Shown here piece after piece: positions 1 through 5,235 of a DNA stretch of 10,100 nt. The stretch lies in NCBI GenBank assembly GCA_947589375.1, contig CANQAO010000035.1, positions 1 through 10,100 of the forward strand, written 5' to 3'. A program made the translations under genes and the position numbers. The DNA is from an uncultured Bacilli bacterium (GTDB taxonomy: Bacteria > Bacillota_I > Bacilli_A > RF39 > UBA660). The notes beneath the pieces are model-generated. The model was not told the origin of the DNA and did not search any database. It worked only from the letters and a program-made list of their open reading frames with translations. The first letter of the stretch is position 1, and the number at the start of each line of letters is the position of its first letter.

Positions 1-24
1 CAGTAGTGTGGGTGAAGTAGAAAA

Positions 25-62
25 GCCTTACCGTGAGGTAAGGCAAGCCAAAATGTTTTGGC
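25..62. other. Pair of adjacent strong hairpins at the left edge (structured RNA or attenuator candidate)
   Basis: Two perfect inverted repeats lie 2 nt apart. The first is an 8-bp stem (25-32 with 37-44) with a 4-nt loop that reads GTGA, a GNRA loop, on the plus strand. The second is a 7-bp stem (47-53 with 56-62) with a 2-nt loop. The first 60 bases are about 45% GC, clearly richer than the rest of the window. On the minus strand the first hairpin is followed by TTTTCT, so it could act as a weak terminator for leftward transcription. The segment AAGGC (40-44) can pair with either of two GCCTT copies (25-29 or 61-65), so the two hairpins have a competing fold. I cannot assign it to an RNA family. 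It could also be the subterminal hairpin region of a mobile element lying to the left. Confidence 0.4.
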
Positions 63-191
63 CTTTGTTCTTAGTATAATTATAAGCTTCCATACGTCCT
101 TGTATTTTTTAATTTATCCCCTTACCAATTCCGAGAGTAAAATCCCATTTAACAAAAAAGGAATTGCTTAAATTAATTGTTAATTTTCATA

Positions 192-228
192 CTAAAAAAT
201 AGTGTGATGGTTTTTCCTCACACTATTT
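192..228 (-). terminator. Rho-independent terminator of sspI
   Basis: A perfect 11-bp inverted repeat (197-207 with 218-228) encloses a 10-nt loop. On the minus strand it is followed by a T run formed from 194-199. It begins 12 bp past the sspI stop codon, as expected for a one-gene transcript. Confidence 0.85.
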
Positions 229-240
229 ATAATACAACCT

Positions 241-447
241 TTAGTTTAAGCCTTTTTTAATATAAGTGATAATATTGTTTCGTTCAGCTTCTGAACTATT
301 TTGCCAAACTAGTTCGAAAAAGACGCCCATGCCTGGCAAAGTTTCTTCAGCTTTTTCTTTTAGTGAAGATTCGATTGAATCCTTAATCTCCTCATCGTTT
401 GAGTTTTTAAAATTATCCTTAATATATCCTCTAATGCTTATATCCAT
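241..447 (-). CDS. sspI: Small acid-soluble spore protein, SspI family
   Basis: The product is a 68-residue protein, close to the 71 residues of Bacillus subtilis SspI. The segment LPGMGVFFELVWQ (residues 37-49) closely matches the family signature LPGLGVLFEVIWQ as I remember it, and the N-terminus MDISIRGYI parallels MDLNLRHAV. SspI is a minor small acid-soluble protein of the spore core made in the forespore; its exact role is not well defined. The ATG at 445-447 is preceded on the minus strand by AGAAAGGA (458-465) with about 10 nt of spacing. The gene stands alone, with its own terminator (192-228) and a sigma-G-like promoter (471-499). It diverges from lemA. This is the window's clearest sign that the organism forms endospores. 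The family assignment is firm; only the exact role is uncertain. Confidence 0.9.
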   Translation of the reverse strand: MDISIRGYIKDNFKNSNDEEIKDSIESSLKEKAEETLPGMGVFFELVWQNSSEAERNNIITYIKKGLN

Positions 448-470
448 TATTTCACTATCCTTTCTAACTT

Positions 471-499
471 AATTATGGAAAGAAAAATTTTTTTTATAC
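471..499 (-). promoter_or_regulatory. Sigma-G-like (forespore) promoter of sspI
   Basis: Read on the minus strand there is GTATA (495-499), fitting the sigma-G -35 pattern GHATR, then a 17-bp spacer, then CATAATT (471-477), which matches the -10 pattern CATNNTA except at the last base. The position, about 25 bp before the sspI start codon, fits. The family of the gene (a forespore protein) supports the reading. The region is AT-rich, so chance matches are possible. Confidence 0.55.
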
Positions 500-530
500 A
501 ACTAATATATATTTTTATAAAAAAATAGTG

Positions 531-553
531 TATAATGATAATAGAAACGGAGG
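531..553 (+). promoter_or_regulatory. -10 element and ribosome binding site of lemA
   Basis: A perfect TATAAT (531-536), preceded directly by TG, is followed 12 nt later by GGAGG (549-553). No clear -35 is visible. The -10 lies inside the longest possible reading frame of lemA (GTG at 528), which argues that translation starts further downstream. Predicted transcription start is near 543. Confidence 0.6.
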
Positions 554-560
554 AATGAAT

Positions 561-1112
561 GTGGTTGCATTAATTATTATTGGAGTTATTGTTTTACTAT
601 TAATTATTTATGTTGTCGTGACTTATAATGGACTTGTAAATTTGCGCAACACAATTAAAGATGCATGGGCTGGAATTGATGTTTTACTTAAAAGGAGAAA
701 TGATTTAATTCCTAATTTAGTAGAAACAGTTAAAGGTTATGCTAAACATGAAAAAACAACTTTAAATGAAGTTATTGAAGCACGTAATAAAGCGGTTAAT
801 GCCAGTACACCAGCTGAAGAAATGAAAGCCGCTGGTGAACTTACTAATGCTTTAGGAAGATTATTTGCTTTATCCGAAAGTTATCCTGATTTAAAAGCTA
901 ATACTAACTTTTTAGATTTACAAAATAACTTAACCGATACCGAAAATCAAATTTCAAATGCGAGACAAATTTATAATGATTCAGTTATGGTTTATAAAAA
1001 TAAAATCGAGATGTTTCCATCAAACATTATCGCTAATATGTTTAACTTTAAACCAGAGGCTTTCTTTGAAACCGCAGAAACTGAAAAAGAAGTACCACAA
1101 GTTAAATTTTAA
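561..1112 (+). CDS. lemA: LemA family membrane protein
   Basis: The 183-residue product begins with a hydrophobic segment (about residues 2-21), a single N-terminal membrane anchor, followed by a charged helical domain. It has the family hallmarks RRNDLIPNLVETVKGYA, then ARNKAV, LSESYPDLKAN, the NARQIYNDSV segment, and FPSNIIANMF near the end. Length is normal for LemA (about 185). The family is widespread but its function is poorly defined; it has been linked to envelope processes. I start it at GTG 561 because GGAGG (549-553) lies 7 nt before it. ATG 555 is only 1 nt from that site, and GTG 528 lies before the -10 element. It appears to be a single-gene unit ended by the hairpin at 1116-1140, facing the small gene at 1139-1426. 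Family call is secure; the start is less so. Confidence 0.92.
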   Translation: MVALIIIGVIVLLLIIYVVVTYNGLVNLRNTIKDAWAGIDVLLKRRNDLIPNLVETVKGYAKHEKTTLNEVIEARNKAVNASTPAEEMKAAGELTNALGRLFALSESYPDLKANTNFLDLQNNLTDTENQISNARQIYNDSVMVYKNKIEMFPSNIIANMFNFKPEAFFETAETEKEVPQVKF

Positions 1113-1115
1113 GCA

Positions 1116-1140
1116 AAAAACACCAGCTATTGGTGTTTTT
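1116..1140. terminator. Bidirectional terminator between lemA and the convergent small gene
   Basis: A 10-bp perfect stem (1116-1125 with 1131-1140) has a 5-nt loop and ends in five T on both strands. It starts 4 nt after the lemA stop. The stop codon of the minus-strand gene (1139-1141) lies inside its outer arm, so one hairpin can serve both transcripts. Confidence 0.85.
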
Positions 1141-1426
1141 ACATGACTTGATAATTTGAAGTATTATAAGAATTAGAATATGATTGTTTGACTAAATTTT
1201 CAAGATTAGTGACGCGTTGCTCTAGATTATTAACTTGATTACTTAAAGTATTAATCTCTGATGTTGTGTAGCTAGGCGCACTAGTCATAGTACTGACAGT
1301 TGGATATCCCATAGGTAGTGGCATCGGCATATTAATGCCATTTATAGGTAGTGGTCCTGGCATGCCTCCGACCATACCGCCATATATTGGATATGGTGTA
1401 TTTGCACAATTACGATCTTTTGACAA
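1139..1426 (-). CDS. Small Pro/Gly/Met-rich protein with a C-terminal trimer-type coiled coil, unknown function
   Basis: I do not recognise this 95-residue protein. Residues 10-50 are rich in Pro, Gly and Met with no charged residues (for example GGMVGGMPGPLP), so probably flexible. Residues 58-80 form about three heptads with L61, V65, L68, V72, L75 and V79 at core positions. Residues 71-76, RVTNLE, match the RhxxhE signature of short trimeric coiled coils. There is one Cys (C7), no signal peptide and no membrane segment. The start is TTG at 1424-1426, supported by a strong AAAAGGGGG site (1435-1443) 8 nt upstream. A good sigma-A-like promoter precedes it (1457-1485). Such a layout could belong to a surface or spore-layer protein, but that is a guess; the nearby sspI is a separate transcript. 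The promoter, site and codon structure make it likely to be a real gene. Confidence 0.7.
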   Translation of the reverse strand: MSKDRNCANTPYPIYGGMVGGMPGPLPINGINMPMPLPMGYPTVSTMTSAPSYTTSEINTLSNQVNNLEQRVTNLENLVKQSYSNSYNTSNYQVM

Positions 1427-1456
1427 ATTTAATTCCCCCTTTTGTTATTCTAATTA

Positions 1457-1485
1457 ATTATATGATATTTATCTATTTATGTTAA
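1457..1485 (-). promoter_or_regulatory. Sigma-A-type promoter of the small coiled-coil gene
   Basis: On the minus strand TTAACA (1480-1485) is separated by exactly 17 bp from a perfect TATAAT (1457-1462). Five of six -35 bases match TTGACA. The same -10 extends to CATATAAT (1457-1464), which also resembles a sigma-E -10, but no good sigma-E -35 accompanies it. The leader to the TTG start would be about 24 nt. Confidence 0.65.
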
Positions 1486-1497
1486 TGAAAATCCCAT

Positions 1498-1531
1498 GAG
1501 GCTTTCAAATTTTATTTGGAAGCTTCTTTTT
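1498..1531 (+). terminator. Plus-strand terminator upstream of trmB with no obvious gene before it
   Basis: A 12-bp stem (1498-1509 with 1515-1526, two G-U wobbles) with a 5-nt loop is followed by TTTTT (1527-1531). It faces rightward. The nearest plus-strand gene upstream, lemA, already has a terminator at 1116-1140, so this hairpin either stops read-through before trmB or ends an unrecognised transcript antisense to the 1139-1426 gene. Confidence 0.65.
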
Positions 1532-1558
1532 GTACTTTATTTAGAAACATGATATACT
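1530..1558 (+). promoter_or_regulatory. Candidate promoter of trmB
   Basis: TATACT (1553-1558) is a good -10; TTGTAC (1530-1535) 17 bp upstream is a weak -35 and overlaps the T run of the preceding terminator. Predicted transcription start is near 1565, leaving a leader of only about 10 nt before ATG 1575. Confidence 0.45.
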
Positions 1559-1574
1559 ATTAGTGGTGAAGAAA

Positions 1575-2201
1575 ATGCGACTTAAAAATGTTAAGGGAGC
1601 TGATAAAGTCATTGAAAGCTCTCCATATATAATACAAAATCCAGCTAGTTATAAAGGTATATTTCAAAGTTTATTTCACAATAATAACCCCATTCATTTA
1701 GAAATTGGAACTGGTAAAGGCAAGTTTATTATTAACATGGCAAAAACATTTCCACATATCAATTTTATCGGTATTGAAATGTATGATAGCGTCATGATAA
1801 GAACTGTGCAAAAGCAGGAACAGGAAGAACTATCTAATTTAAAATTAATCAAAATGGATGCGACTAATATTGAAGATGTTTTCGATCATGAAATTGATAC
1901 GTTGTATTTAAACTTTTCTGATCCGTGGCCGAAAAATAGACATGAACATCGCCGGCTTACCAGTGAAAGATTTTTAAAGCGTTATGAGGCTATCTTTAAA
2001 GATAAAAAAACCATTATCCAAAAAACCGATAACCGAAAATTGTTTGAGTTTTCTTTAAAGTCATTTACGGATTATGGTTATCAAATCGAAGAGCTTTCTT
2101 TGAATCTGCACCAAGACGATATCCCTAATATTAGTACTGAATATGAAGAACGTTTTTCCCAAATGGGGATGCCTATCTATATGGTGAAAGTTATTAAGTA
2201 G
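1575..2201 (+). CDS. trmB: tRNA (guanine-N7-)-methyltransferase TrmB
   Basis: TrmB uses S-adenosylmethionine to make m7G at position 46 of the tRNA variable loop. The 208-residue product has the Rossmann methyltransferase motif EIGTGKG (43-49), acidic IGIE (65-68), MDATN (94-98), the family signature SDPWPK (115-120) followed by NRHEHRRL, TDNRKLFEFSLKSF (151-164) and TEYEERF (188-194). Length and order match Bacillus TrmB. I chose ATG 1575 because the protein then starts MRLK..., in register with the MRMR... start of the Bacillus protein, and because the in-frame GTG codons at 1563 and 1566 sit at or before the predicted transcription start. The Shine-Dalgarno site is weak (GGTG, 1565-1568). 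No hairpin terminator is visible before the next gene 80 bp downstream, so some read-through is possible. Confidence 0.96.
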   Translation: MRLKNVKGADKVIESSPYIIQNPASYKGIFQSLFHNNNPIHLEIGTGKGKFIINMAKTFPHINFIGIEMYDSVMIRTVQKQEQEELSNLKLIKMDATNIEDVFDHEIDTLYLNFSDPWPKNRHEHRRLTSERFLKRYEAIFKDKKTIIQKTDNRKLFEFSLKSFTDYGYQIEELSLNLHQDDIPNISTEYEERFSQMGMPIYMVKVIK

Positions 2202-2208
2202 ACATTTG

Positions 2209-2220
2209 TTTACATGTAAA
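2209..2220. repeat. 12-bp perfect palindrome TTTACATGTAAA
   Basis: A perfect palindrome with no loop, 7 bp after the trmB stop and about 37 bp before the -10 of the next operon. It is not followed by a T run, so it is not a terminator. It may be a protein-binding site, but nothing else supports this. Confidence 0.3.
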
Positions 2221-2237
2221 GTTTCTAAAAAAATACC

Positions 2238-2262
2238 CAAACTAATTAAAGTTTGATATAAT
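2238..2262 (+). promoter_or_regulatory. Extended -10 promoter with overlapping inverted repeat, start of the 2282-4392 operon
   Basis: TGATATAAT (2254-2262) is a perfect extended -10 element. No good -35 is seen at 2234-2239. An inverted repeat CAAACT (2238-2243), 6-nt gap, AGTTTG (2250-2255) covers the space just before the -10 and could be an operator. Predicted transcription start is near 2269, giving a leader of about 13 nt. Confidence 0.55.
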
Positions 2263-2281
2263 TTAAGAAAGCAGGTGTTAT

Positions 2282-2890
2282 ATGAAAAAGAAAGGTATTA
2301 TTCTTTGTTTGCTGCTACTGATGCTGACAGGTTGCACGATTGTAAGAATAAGCACTACCAGTATCGACAATATTTTAGATGTAGTACTCTCTAAAAATAA
2401 TACTTTATATAACCGTGTGGGTATTGGATATAAGTATTACGTACCAAGAGGAGTTACTTATATCGATAGTAGTGGTTCTAATGATAGACTTTATTCAAAT
2501 GGTGTATATTATTACTTATATTTAGATGAAATCAATTACTATTATAAAAATAGTATCAAATTTCAAGCTGATTCATCTAAATACTATTCTAAAAAAATCA
2601 AAAATGGTAGTAATATTGGTTACTTAGAGATCACTGAAAAACAAAACGATTTATATTTAGTCGAATTTGTTTATAATTATGCGAAAATTGAAGCTCTCGT
2701 ACCTAAAGAGGAAATAGAAACAACAGTTTTAAATTCTTCTTACATTTTATCGACAATAAAGTACAACCATAATATAATAAAATTATCATTAGACGAAGAT
2801 TTTATAAATACAAGGGAAGATAAATATGAAGAGTTTACTTCTAAAGGCGAAAGCGATAACTTCCTTAAGTATGAAGACCAAAAGGATTAG
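2282..2890 (+). CDS. Predicted lipoprotein of unknown family
   Basis: The 202-residue product begins with a type II signal peptide: MKKK, a hydrophobic run, then the lipobox LTGC with the lipidated Cys at residue 18. It is therefore expected on the outer face of the cytoplasmic membrane. The mature part is rich in Tyr and Asn, especially around residues 43-95, looks beta-rich, and ends in a charged tail (about 171-202). I do not recognise a domain. ATG 2282 has AGG (2273-2275) 6 nt upstream. The next gene begins 11 nt after the stop, so this is the first gene of a four-gene operon with an acidic cytosolic-looking protein and YtxG/YtxH-like envelope proteins. A role at the cell envelope follows from the lipobox and neighbours; anything more specific would be a guess. 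Confidence 0.75.
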   Translation: MKKKGIILCLLLLMLTGCTIVRISTTSIDNILDVVLSKNNTLYNRVGIGYKYYVPRGVTYIDSSGSNDRLYSNGVYYYLYLDEINYYYKNSIKFQADSSKYYSKKIKNGSNIGYLEITEKQNDLYLVEFVYNYAKIEALVPKEEIETTVLNSSYILSTIKYNHNIIKLSLDEDFINTREDKYEEFTSKGESDNFLKYEDQKD

Positions 2891-2901
2891 AGGTGTAGAA
2901 A

Positions 2902-3720
2902 ATGGGATTAATGGATAAATTCAAAAATTTATTTACTGAAGAAGTAGAAGAAGAAAATCCAGTAGAAGAACCGATAAAAAAAGAAGTCATGCAGGTAGAA
3001 ATACCTTCACCAATGAGAAGGAGTACAGAAGAAGAACTACCTAATTTAGAGAAAGAAATTGAACCTGAAATGCCAAAACAAGAGGAATATAAATTTCCTT
3101 TCTTTGACGATGAAGATTTCAGTGCTTTAGAACCGGAGCCAAGAGTCAAAAAGTCTTCTTATCGTAAAGAAACTAAAGAAGTTTATAATCCAGTTAAAGA
3201 AGAAAAAAAGGTGTTTAAACCAACGCCAATCATTTCGCCAGTTTATGGTATTTTAGATAAAAATTATCAAAAAGAAGATATTAAGAAAAAAGGGGAAAAA
3301 CCTCGTACTTACTATAGTCCTAAAGAAGCGACAGTAGATGAGATTAGAAATAAAGCTTATGGAACTTTAGAAGACGATTTAGAAACAACTTTGTTTGGTC
3401 GTAACCGAGCTTTATTCGAAGAAGAAAAAGAAGAAAAACCTGTAGATATCGCTATAGATGAAATTGAAGCTGATGAAAGTGTTATCGATGCCCTTAATAA
3501 AGAAGAGTTAGATGATGATTTATTAGGTGAAAAATTACGTCATAGCTTGTCAGAGGCCGATTCTGAACTTACCGATTTACTTGAAGAGGAACTTAGTAAA
3601 GATGATTTAGAAACAAAGACTTCAAAACCAAAAAAACCTAAAAAAGAAGAACCTAAAAAAATCAGTGATACAGAATTATTTGATATGATTGACTCCATGT
3701 ATCAAAAAGGAGATAAATAA
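2902..3720 (+). CDS. Acidic, largely disordered protein with N-terminal amphipathic helix and conserved-looking short motifs, unknown function
   Basis: I do not recognise a named family. The 272-residue product is highly charged (Glu, Asp and Lys) with little hydrophobic core, so mostly disordered. Three parts stand out. Residues 1-11 (MGLMDKFKNLF) look like a short amphipathic membrane-binding helix, similar in style to the start of SepF. Residues 105-122 (starting FKPTPIISPVYG) form a hydrophobic island flanked by charged sequence, like a partner-binding motif. Residues 254-267 (ISDTELFDMIDSMY) form a second island near the C-terminus, after a Lys/Pro-rich stretch (242-253). The start ATG has AGAGGTG (2889-2895) overlapping the previous stop. 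The stop overlaps the next ATG by one base, so the genes are translationally coupled. A scaffold at the membrane is my inference. Confidence 0.75.
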   Translation: MGLMDKFKNLFTEEVEEENPVEEPIKKEVMQVEIPSPMRRSTEEELPNLEKEIEPEMPKQEEYKFPFFDDEDFSALEPEPRVKKSSYRKETKEVYNPVKEEKKVFKPTPIISPVYGILDKNYQKEDIKKKGEKPRTYYSPKEATVDEIRNKAYGTLEDDLETTLFGRNRALFEEEKEEKPVDIAIDEIEADESVIDALNKEELDDDLLGEKLRHSLSEADSELTDLLEEELSKDDLETKTSKPKKPKKEEPKKISDTELFDMIDSMYQKGDK

Positions 3721-4001
3721 TGATTAATATAATGGATTTAATGAATGTTATATTTTATATCGCACTAATTGTTCTAGTAATCGCGTTAATTGTTTTAGTA
3801 TTTAGAGCGTTAAAAACGCTTAATAAAGTCGATCGGACTTTAGATGATTTGAATGAAAAATCATCAAAATTAGATGGTTTATTTCATATTATAGATAGTA
3901 CAACAGATGCTGTTGTCGGAGTCAGCGATCGAATCATTTCATTTATAGCTGGTAGTATTGAAAATTTAATAAATAGAAAGAAGGTAAAGAAAGATGAGTA
4001 A
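3720..4001 (+). CDS. DUF948/YtxG-like membrane protein
   Basis: The 93-residue product has one long N-terminal membrane helix (about residues 8-28, IFYIALIVLVIALIVLVF), then an amphipathic helical region (32-60, with RTLDDLNEKSSKLDGL) and a short basic C-terminus. This is the layout of DUF948 proteins such as Bacillus YtxG, though it is on the short side. The assignment leans on gene order: it directly precedes a YtxH-like gene, as ytxG precedes ytxH in Bacillus. ATG 3720 overlaps the previous stop (TAATG) and has AAGGAG (3707-3712) 7 nt upstream; M5 and M8 are less well placed. It overlaps the next gene by 8 bp. Function of the family is unknown; it is probably a membrane-anchored partner of YtxH. 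Confidence 0.7.
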   Translation: MINIMDLMNVIFYIALIVLVIALIVLVFRALKTLNKVDRTLDDLNEKSSKLDGLFHIIDSTTDAVVGVSDRIISFIAGSIENLINRKKVKKDE

Positions 4002-4392
4002 GAAAGGATTTGGAAAGTTTTTAGCTGGAGCAGGCATTGGTGCTACTTTAGGTTTATTATTTGCGCCTAAGAAAGGCTCAGAAACAAGACAAGATTTAAA
4101 GAAAATGTTAGATGATCTTGTTAATAAAGTAAGAAATGTCGATGCTGAAGAAGTAAAAATTGCCGTTGAAGAAAAAATCGAAGAATTAAAAAATGGTTTA
4201 GAAAATTTAGATAAAGAAACCGTTTTAGCGGCTGCTAAAAAACAAGCTAAAAAACTTCAAAAACAAGCGGAAGAATTAGTTGATTATGCTATTGAAAAAG
4301 GAACTCCAGTTATCGAAAAATCCGCTCAAGCAATTAAAACAAAAGTTATCGAAGTTTCTGAACAAGTTATTGAAAAATTATCTGACAAATAA
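3994..4392 (+). CDS. ytxH: YtxH-like protein
   Basis: The 132-residue product has the YtxH family signature at its start: FLAGAGIGATLGLLFAPKKG (residues 9-28), then SETRQDLKKML. The glycine/alanine-rich stretch can sit in the membrane and is followed by a long Lys/Glu/Ala helix (about 50-130) likely to form a coiled coil. Family members are small envelope-associated or stress-related proteins of unknown mechanism; in Bacillus, ytxG-ytxH respond to general stress and stationary-phase sigma factors, but I see no such promoter in this window. The start has AAGG (3981-3984) 9 nt upstream and overlaps the upstream gene by 8 bp, so the two are coupled. It is the last gene of the operon, directly followed by the hairpin at 4391-4417. 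Confidence 0.87.
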   Translation: MSKKGFGKFLAGAGIGATLGLLFAPKKGSETRQDLKKMLDDLVNKVRNVDAEEVKIAVEEKIEELKNGLENLDKETVLAAAKKQAKKLQKQAEELVDYAIEKGTPVIEKSAQAIKTKVIEVSEQVIEKLSDK

Positions 4393-4417
4393 AAAATTAG
4401 GGAAACCTAATTTTTTT
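4391..4417. terminator. Bidirectional terminator between ytxH and the convergent hydrolase gene
   Basis: An 11-bp perfect stem (4391-4401 with 4406-4416) is capped by a GAAA tetraloop, with A and T runs on either side so that it works in both directions. It overlaps the last bases of ytxH and the stop codon (4407-4409) of the minus-strand gene. Confidence 0.9.
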
Positions 4418-5141
4418 GTGCTTCCCTAATTAAACGTTCAAAGAGGATAATATTTTTATCTTCTACTTCTGGATGAAATTGAACCCCTAAAATAAAATTG
4501 TCAGGATCTTTATATTCTAAACCTTCAATTACTCCTTTATCACTATGACAAGTTATTTTGATTTTTTCATCGTTATAAAGGTTAATCATATACGAGTGCA
4601 AACTTAAAACATCAAGGCACTCTTGTTTATAGATATCAAATAAAATAGAATCTTTATCGATATTGATAAAATGTTTTGACTGTTCAATTTCCTCTCGCGT
4701 AATATCGGCAATATAATGTTTTTCGACTTTGGTTAAATAATTAATTTTATCTTTTCTAATTTGATTAAATAAATTAGTTAAATTTTCGTAATTGACTGCA
4801 ATATGTTGTTTTTGAAGTTCCTTTTCTAAATAAGAGTAGACTCCAATTATCTGCATGCCCATACAAATACCTAATAAAGGTTTTTTATTTTTTATGGCAT
4901 AGTTTACTAGTTTAAAAGCATATGGTTCCATGCGCTTGCCCCCACAGATTAAAAAACCATCACACATATCTAAACTTTCTTCATGAAGTTTCCCACTATC
5001 TAAAAGTAATCCAATAGGTACGCCCCCAGCTTCAAAGATTCTTTTACAGTAGTTATTGATAAAAGAGTACGTGTCATTATAAGGATCATCATCTTCAAAC
5101 AAATGTGATGTTGGTAAAATGCCAATTTTTATTTTATTCAT
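4407..5141 (-). CDS. Class I glutamine amidotransferase-like hydrolase (peptidase C26, gamma-glutamyl-gamma-aminobutyrate hydrolase type)
   Basis: The 244-residue product has the class I amidotransferase triad: the nucleophile elbow GICMGMQ with Cys93, and VQFHPE with His223 and Glu225. The start KIGILPTSH, the GGVPIGLLL segment (39-47) and SLHSYMI (180-186) follow the layout of PuuD-type gamma-glutamyl hydrolases, which split gamma-glutamyl amide bonds. It has no synthetase domain, so it should act as a free-standing hydrolase in the cytoplasm. One departure is visible: the usual PGGxDvxP segment reads CGGKRMEP (66-73), so Pro and Asp are replaced. Substrate is unknown. A strong AAGGAGGA site (5147-5154) lies 5 nt before the ATG. 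It is a single gene between convergent ytxH and divergent dacF, with no pathway partner beside it. Confidence 0.85.
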   Translation of the reverse strand: MNKIKIGILPTSHLFEDDDPYNDTYSFINNYCKRIFEAGGVPIGLLLDSGKLHEESLDMCDGFLICGGKRMEPYAFKLVNYAIKNKKPLLGICMGMQIIGVYSYLEKELQKQHIAVNYENLTNLFNQIRKDKINYLTKVEKHYIADITREEIEQSKHFINIDKDSILFDIYKQECLDVLSLHSYMINLYNDEKIKITCHSDKGVIEGLEYKDPDNFILGVQFHPEVEDKNIILFERLIREAQKN

Positions 5142-5160
5142 ATATATCCTCCTTATTCAT

Positions 5161-5189
5161 ATTTTATCATATCTAAATTTATTTGGAAA
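5161..5189 (-). promoter_or_regulatory. Candidate promoter of the C26-type hydrolase
   Basis: On the minus strand TTTCCA (5184-5189), 17 bp, TAAAAT (5161-5166). Both boxes are imperfect. The predicted transcription start falls near 5154, at the edge of the ribosome binding site, which repeats the short-leader layout seen at other genes here. Confidence 0.35.
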
Positions 5190-5235
5190 GTGCATATAAA
5201 ATGACAAAAAACATATTTTTAAATAGAGGTGGATT

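Noticed and set aside
2..79. Plus-strand open frame from the left edge as the C-terminus of a protein
   Set aside because: Only 25 codons, no recognisable domain, and it runs through two perfect hairpins. It could be a gene tail, but the support is too thin for a CDS call.
28..93. Minus-strand 21-codon ORF as an annotated gene
   Set aside because: It has an ATG and an AAGGA site but is very short and overlaps two hairpins. Kept only as part of the attenuator hypothesis.
528..560. Upstream GTG start for lemA
   Set aside because: The start lies before and across the TATAAT at 531-536 and has no ribosome binding site; GGAGG at 549-553 points to a start at 561 (or 555).
2865..3149. 94-codon minus-strand ORF opposite the acidic protein gene
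   Set aside because: Ser/Gly-rich product is the mirror of Glu/Asp/Lys codons on the other strand; no ribosome binding site, and it lies within a coherent operon.
5192..5218. Forespore promoter for dacF (GCATA at 5192-5196, CATATTT at 5212-5218)
   Set aside because: The -35 fits sigma-F/sigma-G, but the 15-bp spacer is wrong for a sigma-G -10 and the -10 does not match the sigma-F pattern. No alternative sigma-A promoter was clear either.
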